A stretch of DNA of 64,000 nucleotides, taken from Oceanihabitans sediminis. GTDB taxonomy: Bacteria > Bacteroidota > Bacteroidia > Flavobacteriales > Flavobacteriaceae. The translations under genes and the position numbers were made by a program. This document shows, one piece after another, positions 49,654 through 58,298 of the stretch. The notes beneath the pieces were generated by a model. That model did no database searches and was not told the origin of the DNA. It saw only the letters and a list, made by a program, of their open reading frames with translations. How positions within the stretch are numbered: the first letter of the stretch is position 1; each line of letters begins with the position of its first letter. Location of the stretch: the NCBI RefSeq assembly GCF_003337215.1, contig NZ_QPIG01000001.1:744001-808000 (forward strand), written 5' to 3'.

Positions 49654-51134
49654 TTGAGGAAATGTTACAATCTTTGATTTTTTTCGAAAAATCTCCCAAT
49701 ACACCTATTTATATACAAATAGCGCAGCAAATGATTAATGCTATTCAGCGTGGATATTTACCTGAAGGAGCTGCTTTGCCGGGAACTAGAAAGTTTGGAG
49801 AACTATTTTCTATAAACAGAAACACGGCAGTAGCTGTTTATGAGGAGCTTGCCTCCCAAGGTTGGGTAGATATTGTGGCCAATAAAGGAACTTTTGTTTT
49901 AAAGCCAGAACGAAAAACTGCTGCTTTAAGAGGTGTTTCACAGGGATTAGAGCATTTAACCGCTTATCCTTTGACGGCCGGTTTTCCTTTTCAATCCTCT
50001 TTTAATTTAGCATCAACCGACGAATCTTCTACCTGTACATATGTAATTAACGATGGGCAAGCAGATTTGCGTTTGCATCCTACGCATTCGTTTTCTAGGT
50101 GGTATAGCGCATCTATGAAACGATCAAGATTAGTTTCTAAATGGAACCAGCCGCAAGAACAGTCTTATGCTGTTTTTAGTAAGGAGTTGCGTAATTATTT
50201 AAATGCTACAAGGGGGTTTCATATACAACCGAATAATATTGTAAGTACGCGAAGCACTGAGATGAGTCTGTATATCGTTTCGCAACTTTTGATAGAAAAA
50301 GATGCTGTGGTTCTTGTTGGAGATTTGAGTTCTTATAAATCGAATATGATTTTTCAGCAAGCAGGAGCTAATATTATTCCTATTCCAGTAGATGCACAGG
50401 GTATAGATGTAGATTTTATTGAAAAAAACTTCACTAAAAACCGCATTCGCTGTGTGTATGTTTGTGCACATAGGCAATACCCAACCACGGTAAGCCTTTC
50501 AGCAGAAAGAAGATTGAAATTATTACAGCTTGCCAAAGCTTACGGTTTTGCAATTATAGAAGATGATTTTGATTATGATTTTCAGTTTGATGGATCTGCT
50601 ATGTTGCCTATGGCTAGTTCTGACGGGGAAGGAGTTGTAATTTACTTAGGAAGGTTAGGGCAGTCATTTTTTCCTAGTTTTCAAATTGGATTTGTTGTTG
50701 CTCCTGAAAACATTATTAAGGAAGCCAAAAACTATTTACAGCTGTTAGATAGGCAAGGAGATTTGATACAGAAACAAATGCTTCAAGAGCTTATTTCGGA
50801 AGGAGAAATACATCGGTTAATAAAAAAGAATATTACTGTTTATAAGCAAAGACGAGATTGTTTATGTGCGGCGTTAGACATGCATTTTAAAGAGGTTGCA
50901 ACGTGGCAAGTTCCTGTGGGGGGCTTAGCGGTTTGGTTACAATTTTCTCCAACTATTTCCCTGATTAAACTAGCTGAAAAAGCAAAGGAAAAAGATTTGT
51001 TTTTGCCAAAAACCATATTGTATCAAAATAGAGAGGTGTGTGCGATACGTTTAGGTTTCGGGCATTTAAACGAAGATGAAATAGAAGCGGTAATTACTAT
51101 TTTAAAGGAATCTTACCGTGAAGTTTCAAGCTAG
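49638..51134 (+). CDS. MocR/PdxR-type regulator lacking the PLP lysine
   Basis: 498 residues from the ATG at 49638; an in-frame TTG at 49578 is the -33 element. The N-terminal winged helix of the GntR type spans about 18-88 (Q-Q-M-I-N-A-I-Q-R-G-Y-L...L-P-G-T-R-K). A class I aminotransferase-like domain follows (about 130-490), with I-I-E-D-D-F-D at about 311-317. In this family the Schiff-base lysine sits in S-F-S-K-T-L-F-P. Here the aligned segment reads Y-L-G-R-L-G-Q-S-F-F-P, so position 342 is Gln and cannot form the PLP aldimine. The C-terminal R-L-G-F-G-H-L arginine remains. It is divergent from a TonB-bioB unit that it probably controls. Confidence 0.88.
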   Translation: MINSPVEEMLQSLIFFEKSPNTPIYIQIAQQMINAIQRGYLPEGAALPGTRKFGELFSINRNTAVAVYEELASQGWVDIVANKGTFVLKPERKTAALRGVSQGLEHLTAYPLTAGFPFQSSFNLASTDESSTCTYVINDGQADLRLHPTHSFSRWYSASMKRSRLVSKWNQPQEQSYAVFSKELRNYLNATRGFHIQPNNIVSTRSTEMSLYIVSQLLIEKDAVVLVGDLSSYKSNMIFQQAGANIIPIPVDAQGIDVDFIEKNFTKNRIRCVYVCAHRQYPTTVSLSAERRLKLLQLAKAYGFAIIEDDFDYDFQFDGSAMLPMASSDGEGVVIYLGRLGQSFFPSFQIGFVVAPENIIKEAKNYLQLLDRQGDLIQKQMLQELISEGEIHRLIKKNITVYKQRRDCLCAALDMHFKEVATWQVPVGGLAVWLQFSPTISLIKLAEKAKEKDLFLPKTILYQNREVCAIRLGFGHLNEDEIEAVITILKESYREVSS

Positions 51135-51143
51135 GCTTCAGCA

Positions 51144-51188
51144 TAAAAAAAGCAGCTATTTTACCGTTTTAGAAGTGAAATAGCTGCT
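51144..51188 (-). terminator. Terminator for the S33 hydrolase gene
   Basis: Stem AGCAGCTATTT/AAATAGCTGCT (11 bp, then a wobble-extended inner stem) followed by a U-run on the minus strand, 18 bases after the stop. Confidence 0.78.
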
Positions 51189-51206
51189 GGATGATTCTTT
51201 TGAAAA

Positions 51207-52178
51207 TTATTTTATCTCCATAAACTCGTCAAATAAGGTATAGAATTTTTCAGGTTCTTCTAAATACGGATTGTGACTACTTTGTTCAAACATTACAAAT
51301 TGTGCTTGTGGCATGAATGTTTTGTATTGCACGGCAAATTCTGGAGTAGAAACCCCATCATAACGACCAGCGATAATGAGTGTTTTTGCTTCTACATCTT
51401 TTAATTTTCGTCTGTAGTCTTGGTTAATCATGCTTCCGGCAACGTGAAAATCGCCATCTACACCAATAATGGTTGTATATACATCATTAGCCCAGCCTCT
51501 AAATTTTTCTTTTGGTACATTTTGCTTCAGTTTTGTGTTGTGGTAATAAATGTACTTGGTAGGAAAGCTTCCGTAAAGGGATTTTAAAGGCTCTTCGCTA
51601 GAAAGATATCCTAGGGCGCGAAGTGAATCTACTTTTTTCCATTTTTCTGGAAAATGTGTTTTTGCATAGTGGTTGTAGCTGTCGCAGTTTGCTTGCCACA
51701 TGGCACCTGAGTGAAACCCATTTATTAGCACCATTTTATCTACATTATCTGCGTATTTTATGGCATAGGCTTGGGCAGGAACCGTACCGTAAGAATGGCC
51801 TACCAAAGATATTTTGTCAAAGTTTAGGAGCTTTCTTAGTTTTTCGATAAGTAAAACATCCTTTTCTACAGCATATTCCGAAGCATCTTTCGCATCGTCA
51901 CTTTTTCCTCTACCAATCCAGTCAAAAAACACAACGGTATTGGTTTTGTAGTAGTGACCAAAGTTTCCTTGCATATAATCGTGGGAGTTTCCTGGTCCGC
52001 CTGGAAGAAAGAATATAGGGTCGCCGCTTCCTTTCATTTCAACATTTATTTTGTAGCCATCAATAGTATAAAATTTAGATTCAAATTTTTCGAATATTTC
52101 CGGGTCCTGTTGTGCTAAGGCCGGAAGTTGTAAGCATAGAAGGAATGCGAAAAGGGTTTTAATAAAAGATTGCATCAT
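51207..52178 (-). CDS. Exported alpha/beta hydrolase (proline iminopeptidase/S33-like)
   Basis: 323 residues. A signal peptide (to about A-L-A-Q-Q, residue 24) indicates export. The alpha/beta core has the oxyanion region F-L-P-G-G-P-G-N-S at about 56-64, nucleophile G-H-S-Y-G (about 127-131), Asp in G-R-Y-D-G (about 271-275) and His in Q-S-S-H-N (about 297-301). The H-G-G-P-G pattern of peptidase S33 is present as P-G-G-P-G. Likely a peptidase or esterase in the periplasm; proline iminopeptidase is the nearest known name. It follows DUF2007 by 7 bases. Confidence 0.83.
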   Translation of the reverse strand: MMQSFIKTLFAFLLCLQLPALAQQDPEIFEKFESKFYTIDGYKINVEMKGSGDPIFFLPGGPGNSHDYMQGNFGHYYKTNTVVFFDWIGRGKSDDAKDASEYAVEKDVLLIEKLRKLLNFDKISLVGHSYGTVPAQAYAIKYADNVDKMVLINGFHSGAMWQANCDSYNHYAKTHFPEKWKKVDSLRALGYLSSEEPLKSLYGSFPTKYIYYHNTKLKQNVPKEKFRGWANDVYTTIIGVDGDFHVAGSMINQDYRRKLKDVEAKTLIIAGRYDGVSTPEFAVQYKTFMPQAQFVMFEQSSHNPYLEEPEKFYTLFDEFMEIK

Positions 52179-52185
52179 GAACTAT

Positions 52186-52608
52186 TTAGTTTGTTTTTTG
52201 AATATTGAATAAGGTATTGCACGTTTCACATTTATACTTGTCTTTTGCGTAAAAGGGAAGCGTTCCAGAAAGGAATCCTATTAAAAAGGAGAAAAAAGAT
52301 TTAAAGTCTGTGATGGTAGAAACCATTATAACGCGTTTGCTATTACAGTTTATACAAGCTATTGCTTTGCCTTCATCACTTATAGAATATTTCTGTATAT
52401 TTTCTAGAATATGCTGTGCTTTCATGGCGTCTTCCGCATATACTTTCAATTTTACTCCACCAATAGCATTACTCACTAAAGGATCTGTGTCTATAGTAAG
52501 GTTATCACTTAAAAACACCGGGATGCCTTCCGATTCTAAGCGTCCTTTTATTATTTGCGCTTCTGCCGAGTACTGATATTTAGCTATGACTTTAAAAAGG
52601 TCGCTCAT
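52186..52608 (-). CDS. DUF2007 protein with C-terminal zinc ribbon
   Basis: 140 residues. The N-terminal DUF2007 domain (about 5-72; A-K-Y-Q-Y-S-A-E-A-Q-I-I-K-G-R-L-E-S-E-G-I) is a ferredoxin-like fold found in putative signal-transducing proteins. C-terminal C-I-N-C (about 84-87) and C-E-T-C (about 130-133) form a likely zinc ribbon split by a hydrophobic stretch (about 103-122) that may be a membrane hairpin. No signal peptide. Upstream partner of the S33 hydrolase gene. Function unknown. Confidence 0.7.
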   Translation of the reverse strand: MSDLFKVIAKYQYSAEAQIIKGRLESEGIPVFLSDNLTIDTDPLVSNAIGGVKLKVYAEDAMKAQHILENIQKYSISDEGKAIACINCNSKRVIMVSTITDFKSFFSFLIGFLSGTLPFYAKDKYKCETCNTLFNIQKTN

Positions 52609-52829
52609 GATTTACCCTATAAAGGGGAGTTTTGTCTACTGTTGCTTTAGAATACTAAATGTACTAAAAATTATTTCAGTAATACTCCTTTTTAGGCTAG
52701 CTATTACCTTCTAGATTTTTGTGTTTGTTAAGAATAGATTGTCAGCCTGGTAATTTATTAGAGTATGTACCCGATTCTTTTTAGTTGATAAGATTTTTGT
52801 TTGTGCAGAAATAGAAATCTCTTTTCCTT

Positions 52830-52837
52830 TATCTTTG
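52830..52837 (+). promoter_or_regulatory. -7 box of umuC, directly before the start codon
   Basis: TATCTTTG matches TAnnTTTG and ends 6 bases before the ATG at 52844, which would leave almost no leader. No -33 TTG at N17-23; a TTG at 52801 is 26 bases away. Confidence 0.45.
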
Positions 52838-52843
52838 CAGTCT

Positions 52844-54100
52844 ATGTTTGCACTAGTAGATTGTAATAATTTCTATGCTTCTTGCGAACGTGTTTTTAAC
52901 CCTAATTTACAAGGAAAACCAATCGCTATACTTTCTAATAACGATGGTTGTGTTATCGCACGTAGCGACGAGGCCAAGGCTTTGGGTTTACCCATGGGAG
53001 CCCCTATTTTTCAATGGGAAGCTTTTTGTAAAAACCATGATATACAGGTGCATTCTTCCAATTATCCTTTGTATGGGGATATGAGTTCGCGGGTTATGGA
53101 AATCCTAAAACAATTTACTCCAGATGTTGAGGTGTATAGTATAGATGAATCCTTTTTAGCATTTAAAGGTTTTGAAAACTATGATTTACATAGTTACGGC
53201 ATACAAATTAGGAAACGTGTTTTGAAATGGACAGGAATTCCTACTTCTGTAGGTATAGCACCGACCAAAGCTTTAAGCAAGGTAGCTAATAAGATAGCTA
53301 GAAAATATCCTGCGGAAACCAATGGCGCCTATGTAATAGATACTGAAGAAAAGCGAATTAAAGCCTTAAAGTGGACGAAGATAAAAGATATTTGGGGAAT
53401 TGGCCGTGCATTAAGCAAACGCTTAGAAGCAAAAGGATGTAAGACGGCTTACGACTTTACACAGTTGTCAGACGCATGGGTTAAAAAGAATTTCTCGGTT
53501 ACCGAAGCCCGTTTAAAACGTGATTTAGAGGGAGTTCCTACCTTGAAGTTAGAAGAACAAGTAACTAAAAAAGTAATTGCTACTACGAGAAGCTTTGAAC
53601 ATACTTTTTCTGATATAGAAAACATCAAAGAACGTATTTCGACGTTTGCAGCTATATGTGCAGAAAAACTACGTAAACAAGGCTCTAGCTGTCATGTGGT
53701 TATTGTGCAGCTAAGTAGTGATAGGCATAAAAGCGATTTAGAGCAGCATAGAAGCAGTATTATGGTGAGTTTATCTTGTCCTAGTAATTCCTCTTTAATT
53801 ATAAGTAAAGCCGCAGTACAGGCAGTGTCTTCTATTTTTAAAAAGGGAATTAAATATAAGAAAGCAGGAGTTATTGTTTCTGGATTAGTACCTACAGATA
53901 ATTATCAGCTACATTTGTTTGAACAGGAAAACCCTAAACATCGTTATTTAATGGAGGCTATAGATGCAGTGAATATGAAATATGGCGATTATAAAATCAA
54001 ACTAGGAAGTCAAGATTTAAAACGGACCTGGAAAATGAAGCAAGAACGTTTGTCGCCAAGATATACTACTAATATAAAGGATATTATTCATGTAAAATAA
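52844..54100 (+). CDS. umuC: DNA polymerase V catalytic subunit UmuC
   Basis: 418 residues from the ATG at 52844. The true N-terminus M-F-A-L-V-D-C-N-N-F-Y-A-S-C-E is strongly conserved and aligns with E. coli UmuC; the in-frame TTG at 52835 lies in the promoter box. Y-family catalytic residues are D6 and D101-E102 (Y-S-I-D-E-S). A little-finger domain and a C-terminal UmuC-type tail (about 350-418) are present. It carries out translesion synthesis with the UmuD' partner encoded 106 bases downstream. Gene order umuC-umuD is the reverse of E. coli. Confidence 0.94.
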   Translation: MFALVDCNNFYASCERVFNPNLQGKPIAILSNNDGCVIARSDEAKALGLPMGAPIFQWEAFCKNHDIQVHSSNYPLYGDMSSRVMEILKQFTPDVEVYSIDESFLAFKGFENYDLHSYGIQIRKRVLKWTGIPTSVGIAPTKALSKVANKIARKYPAETNGAYVIDTEEKRIKALKWTKIKDIWGIGRALSKRLEAKGCKTAYDFTQLSDAWVKKNFSVTEARLKRDLEGVPTLKLEEQVTKKVIATTRSFEHTFSDIENIKERISTFAAICAEKLRKQGSSCHVVIVQLSSDRHKSDLEQHRSSIMVSLSCPSNSSLIISKAAVQAVSSIFKKGIKYKKAGVIVSGLVPTDNYQLHLFEQENPKHRYLMEAIDAVNMKYGDYKIKLGSQDLKRTWKMKQERLSPRYTTNIKDIIHVK

Positions 54101-54160
54101 ATTTAAGTAGCAGCGATAATCTCATAAATTAGAATTAATTTTATAATTGAAATAAAGATG

Positions 54161-54180
54161 TTTTTTCGAAGCTTCGGAAA
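54161..54180. promoter_or_regulatory. Palindrome CGAAGCTTCG upstream of umuD
   Basis: TTTTTTCGAAGCTTCGGAAA, core CGAAGCTTCG at 54167-54176, 30 bases before the umuD ATG. Perfect 10-bp palindrome with T/A flanks. It could be an operator for damage-inducible control or a weak hairpin between the two genes. Confidence 0.4.
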
Positions 54181-54206
54181 AATATACATGTTAAAATAAG
54201 TTTCCA

Positions 54207-54647
54207 ATGTTATTACACCAATCTAATGCCCTTACGTTTTTTACACCAGAGATTTTAGAAGATTCTGGTGCTACTTTTTTTGATACCGGAATTTCTTGCG
54301 GATTTCCTTCTCCTGCAGAAGATTTTAAAGAAAACCGCATCAGTTTAGACAGGGAGTTAATAAAAAATAAAGAAGCTACTTTCTTTGCGAAAGTTAGTGG
54401 ACAATCTATGATAGGAGCAGGACTAGAGGATAGTGATTTATTGGTTATAGATAGAAGTTTAGAGCCTGCAAATAATAAAATAGCTGTTTGTTTTTTAGAT
54501 GGCGAGTTTACTGTAAAGCGATTGAAAGTAGATGCAACAGGAGTTTGGTTACAACCGGAAAACCCAGATTATCCTGTTATCAAAATCACAGATGCTAATG
54601 ATTTTGTTATTTGGGGAATAGTAACCAATGTGATTAAAAAGGTGTGA
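54207..54647 (+). CDS. umuD: UmuD-like S24 protease/polymerase V accessory subunit
   Basis: 146 residues, the length of UmuD. The cleavage site C-G-F-P-S-P (Cys31-Gly32) matches UmuD's C-G. Catalytic Ser67 is in S-G-Q-S-M-I-G-A-G and Lys104 in F-T-V-K-R, the S24 Ser-Lys pair. RecA-stimulated self-cleavage would produce UmuD', which assembles with UmuC. The N-terminal 31 residues are the removed arm. Located after umuC with a 106-base spacer and closed by a strong terminator. A LexA repressor role is unlikely, as no DNA-binding domain is present. Confidence 0.92.
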   Translation: MLLHQSNALTFFTPEILEDSGATFFDTGISCGFPSPAEDFKENRISLDRELIKNKEATFFAKVSGQSMIGAGLEDSDLLVIDRSLEPANNKIAVCFLDGEFTVKRLKVDATGVWLQPENPDYPVIKITDANDFVIWGIVTNVIKKV

Positions 54648-54669
54648 TTAAAAGCTAAAAACTATTACA

Positions 54670-54707
54670 AAAAAAAACGCTTCAGAATTTCTGAAGCGTT
54701 TTTTTAT
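54670..54707. terminator. Bidirectional terminator between umuD and atpC
   Basis: AACGCTTCAGA-ATT-TCTGAAGCGTT, perfect 11-bp stem flanked by long A and T runs, used by both convergent genes. Confidence 0.9.
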
Positions 54708-54724
54708 ATCATTTATGTTTGTAA

Positions 54725-55018
54725 TTAGTCAGCTAATACAATCACTTTGTTGTCTTTCATTTCGATAGTACCCGACTTTATTTTTAAAAGTAAGATTTTA
54801 TCGTCATCGTTATGTGGTTGTACCTCACCATGTAGTTCATCAAAGACTAAATGACTTTGCGTATGCGTGTGAATTTTTATTGTTCCTTCTTTCAATAATG
54901 AAACGATAGGAGCGTGATTATTTAACATTTCAAAATCACCGTTAACTCCAGGAACTACAACAGAATCCACTTCACTGCTAAATAAGGTTGCTTCTGGTGA
55001 TACAATTTCTAAGTACAT
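54725..55018 (-). CDS. atpC: ATP synthase epsilon subunit
   Basis: 97 residues, the short Bacteroidota form. The N-terminal beta sandwich is complete (M-Y-L-E-I-V-S-P-E-A-T-L-F...V-P-G-V-N-G-D-F-E-M-L-N-N-H-A-P). The C-terminal helical domain, which inhibits ATPase activity in E. coli, is absent. It seals the central stalk of F1. Follows atpD by 78 bases containing a heptamer repeat. The other ATP synthase genes are elsewhere, as is normal in this phylum. Confidence 0.93.
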   Translation of the reverse strand: MYLEIVSPEATLFSSEVDSVVVPGVNGDFEMLNNHAPIVSLLKEGTIKIHTHTQSHLVFDELHGEVQPHNDDDKILLLKIKSGTIEMKDNKVIVLAD

Positions 55019-55025
55019 AGTTTTT

Positions 55026-55060
55026 TAGTATTTAGTATTTAGTAATTAGTATTTAGTAGT
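55026..55060. repeat. Heptanucleotide repeat, five units of TAGTATT type
   Basis: TAGTATT, TAGTATT, TAGTAAT, TAGTATT and TAGTAGT in perfect 7-bp register, in the atpD-atpC spacer just upstream of atpC. Slippage could vary the spacer length. Confidence 0.75.
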
Positions 55061-55096
55061 GTTGCGCTACTTGGATACTATTTACTGCTTACTGGT

Positions 55097-56653
<1,557 letters not shown>

Positions 56654-56691
56654 TTATTCTATTTTGTTTAGAACAAGGTTTTTTCGCGCTG

Positions 56692-56699
56692 CAAATATA
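56692..56699 (-). promoter_or_regulatory. -7 box of the atpD promoter
   Basis: TATATTTG on the minus strand matches TAnnTTTG, giving a leader of about 83 bases before the ATG at 56605. No exact -33 TTG. Confidence 0.52.
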
Positions 56700-56748
56700 G
56701 TGGTTTTAATTTAAAAAATTAATGAAAAATTACAGCTTTTTAATCCAT

Positions 56749-56780
56749 AAAAAAACACCTTCTATTTGAAGGTGTTTTTT
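56749..56780 (-). terminator. Terminator for the SGNH lipoprotein gene
   Basis: Perfect 12-bp stem AAAAACACCTTC/GAAGGTGTTTTT with loop TATTT, 19 bases after the stop at 56799, U-run on the minus strand. Confidence 0.88.
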
Positions 56781-56798
56781 AGTATGTTTTATTCCGGT

Positions 56799-58286
56799 TT
56801 AGTTAATATATACTCCTGTGTAATTTGCAGGGTTTACTTTAGGAACATTTGCGTTATATGTAGTGTTTATTAACTCTATCATTTTGTTTGCAACAATAGC
56901 ATATCCTCTTGGGGATAAGTGTACTCCATCTAAAGAGAAAGCCCCTCCTGTTACAAAGTCGCTTGTTACTGTAACAGATCCAGAAGTAATTCCTGTAGTT
57001 GCTGCTTGGCTTAAGAAAGCATTTGCATCAAATAAAGGAAGATTGTTTGCTGCTGCTGCATCTGCAATAACTTGGTTAAATGCTTGAGTAGCTGTAGCAA
57101 TTTCTTCTTGCTCTGATGGGGTTAATACCCACTTATCACCTAGAGGTATCGCAACACCATTAACAGACATAGGATTTCCTGGGTCTGCTAGAGTTCCTAT
57201 AAAACTAGATGCAGTTAATACTATTAAATCTTCGCTTGTAGCTTGTCTCATACCTATTAAAGCAGGGTTGTAAATAGTTAAGTCAGACAAGTCTTCATCC
57301 ATAATTACTACAGCATTATTGCTTCCTTCAGCAAAATTAATCATTCTGCTATCTGCTTCTTCTTGCGTTAAGTTTACAGGTGGAACACCTACTAAACTTT
57401 GTACACCAGCGTTATATGCAGCATAAGCAGCATTAACAGCACCAGCAGTTGGAGCGTCTAAAGGAATTGGATTATGAGGTACCACGGTAAAGTGTGGTGT
57501 ATCTGTTACATTAGGAATATTTGCTACAATTCCGTTAGGAGAAGCTGAAACTAAAGCAGATACAACCATATTGTATGCTCCTGTAAAGGTAGCTGTGTCT
57601 GTTATTGGGTTAGAGCCGTCTCCCCCAGAAGCAGCATAACCTAATACGTCGTTATTTCCAATCCATAAAGAGAAGAAAGTAGGGTTCATTGCTAAAGCAT
57701 CTTCTAAAACGGTTGCATTAGGTTGTGAAGCCATACGTATAAAGTAAGGGTTTGCATTTGGGAAGTTCGTCATATTCCCAAAACCAGGTGCCAGTAAATG
57801 TCCTACTTTTGCACCTGGAACTCCCATATTGTTATACGGACCAGGTATTGTTGTCATTAATTCGGTTGTTGATGGAGCAGGGTATGTAACTGGCACTTGC
57901 GCCGCAGTATCAAAAATTAACCTCGGTGGAAATAAATTAGCTCCCGTAATTGGGTGTAAAATTGGGTTTCCTCCTAAAACAAAACCTCCTATATCATCAT
58001 TCATTAATGGTTGTGTAAAATTACCACCACCTACAACTGCAAATTGATTTGCAAGTATGTTTGGGAAAGATACATTTTGCCCTTTAGCAAATAATGCTCC
58101 GTCTGAATATCCCGCAGTAAGCGAGTTTCCAACAGCAACAAAGCTTGAAAAATCTGCGTTTCCACTAGTGTATTCTACTGCTGTAGTTTCCTCAAATATT
58201 GGATCTGCTAGTCTAGTGTCATCACTTTCACAGGCAGTAAATGAGATTACCGAAAATGCTAGTAACCATATATAATTTGTTCTCAT
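56799..58286 (-). CDS. Large SGNH/GDSL-hydrolase lipoprotein
   Basis: 495 residues. Lipobox F-T-A-C (Cys19), then an acidic E-S-D-D stretch favouring the outer-membrane surface. The SGNH blocks are intact: G-N-S-L (Ser55, variant of GDSL), G-V-P-G-A (Gly155 region), G-N-N-D (210-213), and D-G-V-H (Asp453, His456). Typical SGNH hydrolases are 200-250 residues; here about 240 residues separate block III from block V, so there is a large insertion or second domain. It is probably a surface esterase or lipase. It lies 12 bases after the TonB receptor, so the two are co-transcribed. Confidence 0.85.
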   Translation of the reverse strand: MRTNYIWLLAFSVISFTACESDDTRLADPIFEETTAVEYTSGNADFSSFVAVGNSLTAGYSDGALFAKGQNVSFPNILANQFAVVGGGNFTQPLMNDDIGGFVLGGNPILHPITGANLFPPRLIFDTAAQVPVTYPAPSTTELMTTIPGPYNNMGVPGAKVGHLLAPGFGNMTNFPNANPYFIRMASQPNATVLEDALAMNPTFFSLWIGNNDVLGYAASGGDGSNPITDTATFTGAYNMVVSALVSASPNGIVANIPNVTDTPHFTVVPHNPIPLDAPTAGAVNAAYAAYNAGVQSLVGVPPVNLTQEEADSRMINFAEGSNNAVVIMDEDLSDLTIYNPALIGMRQATSEDLIVLTASSFIGTLADPGNPMSVNGVAIPLGDKWVLTPSEQEEIATATQAFNQVIADAAAANNLPLFDANAFLSQAATTGITSGSVTVTSDFVTGGAFSLDGVHLSPRGYAIVANKMIELINTTYNANVPKVNPANYTGVYIN

Positions 58287-58298
58287 AACTTCTTTTTT

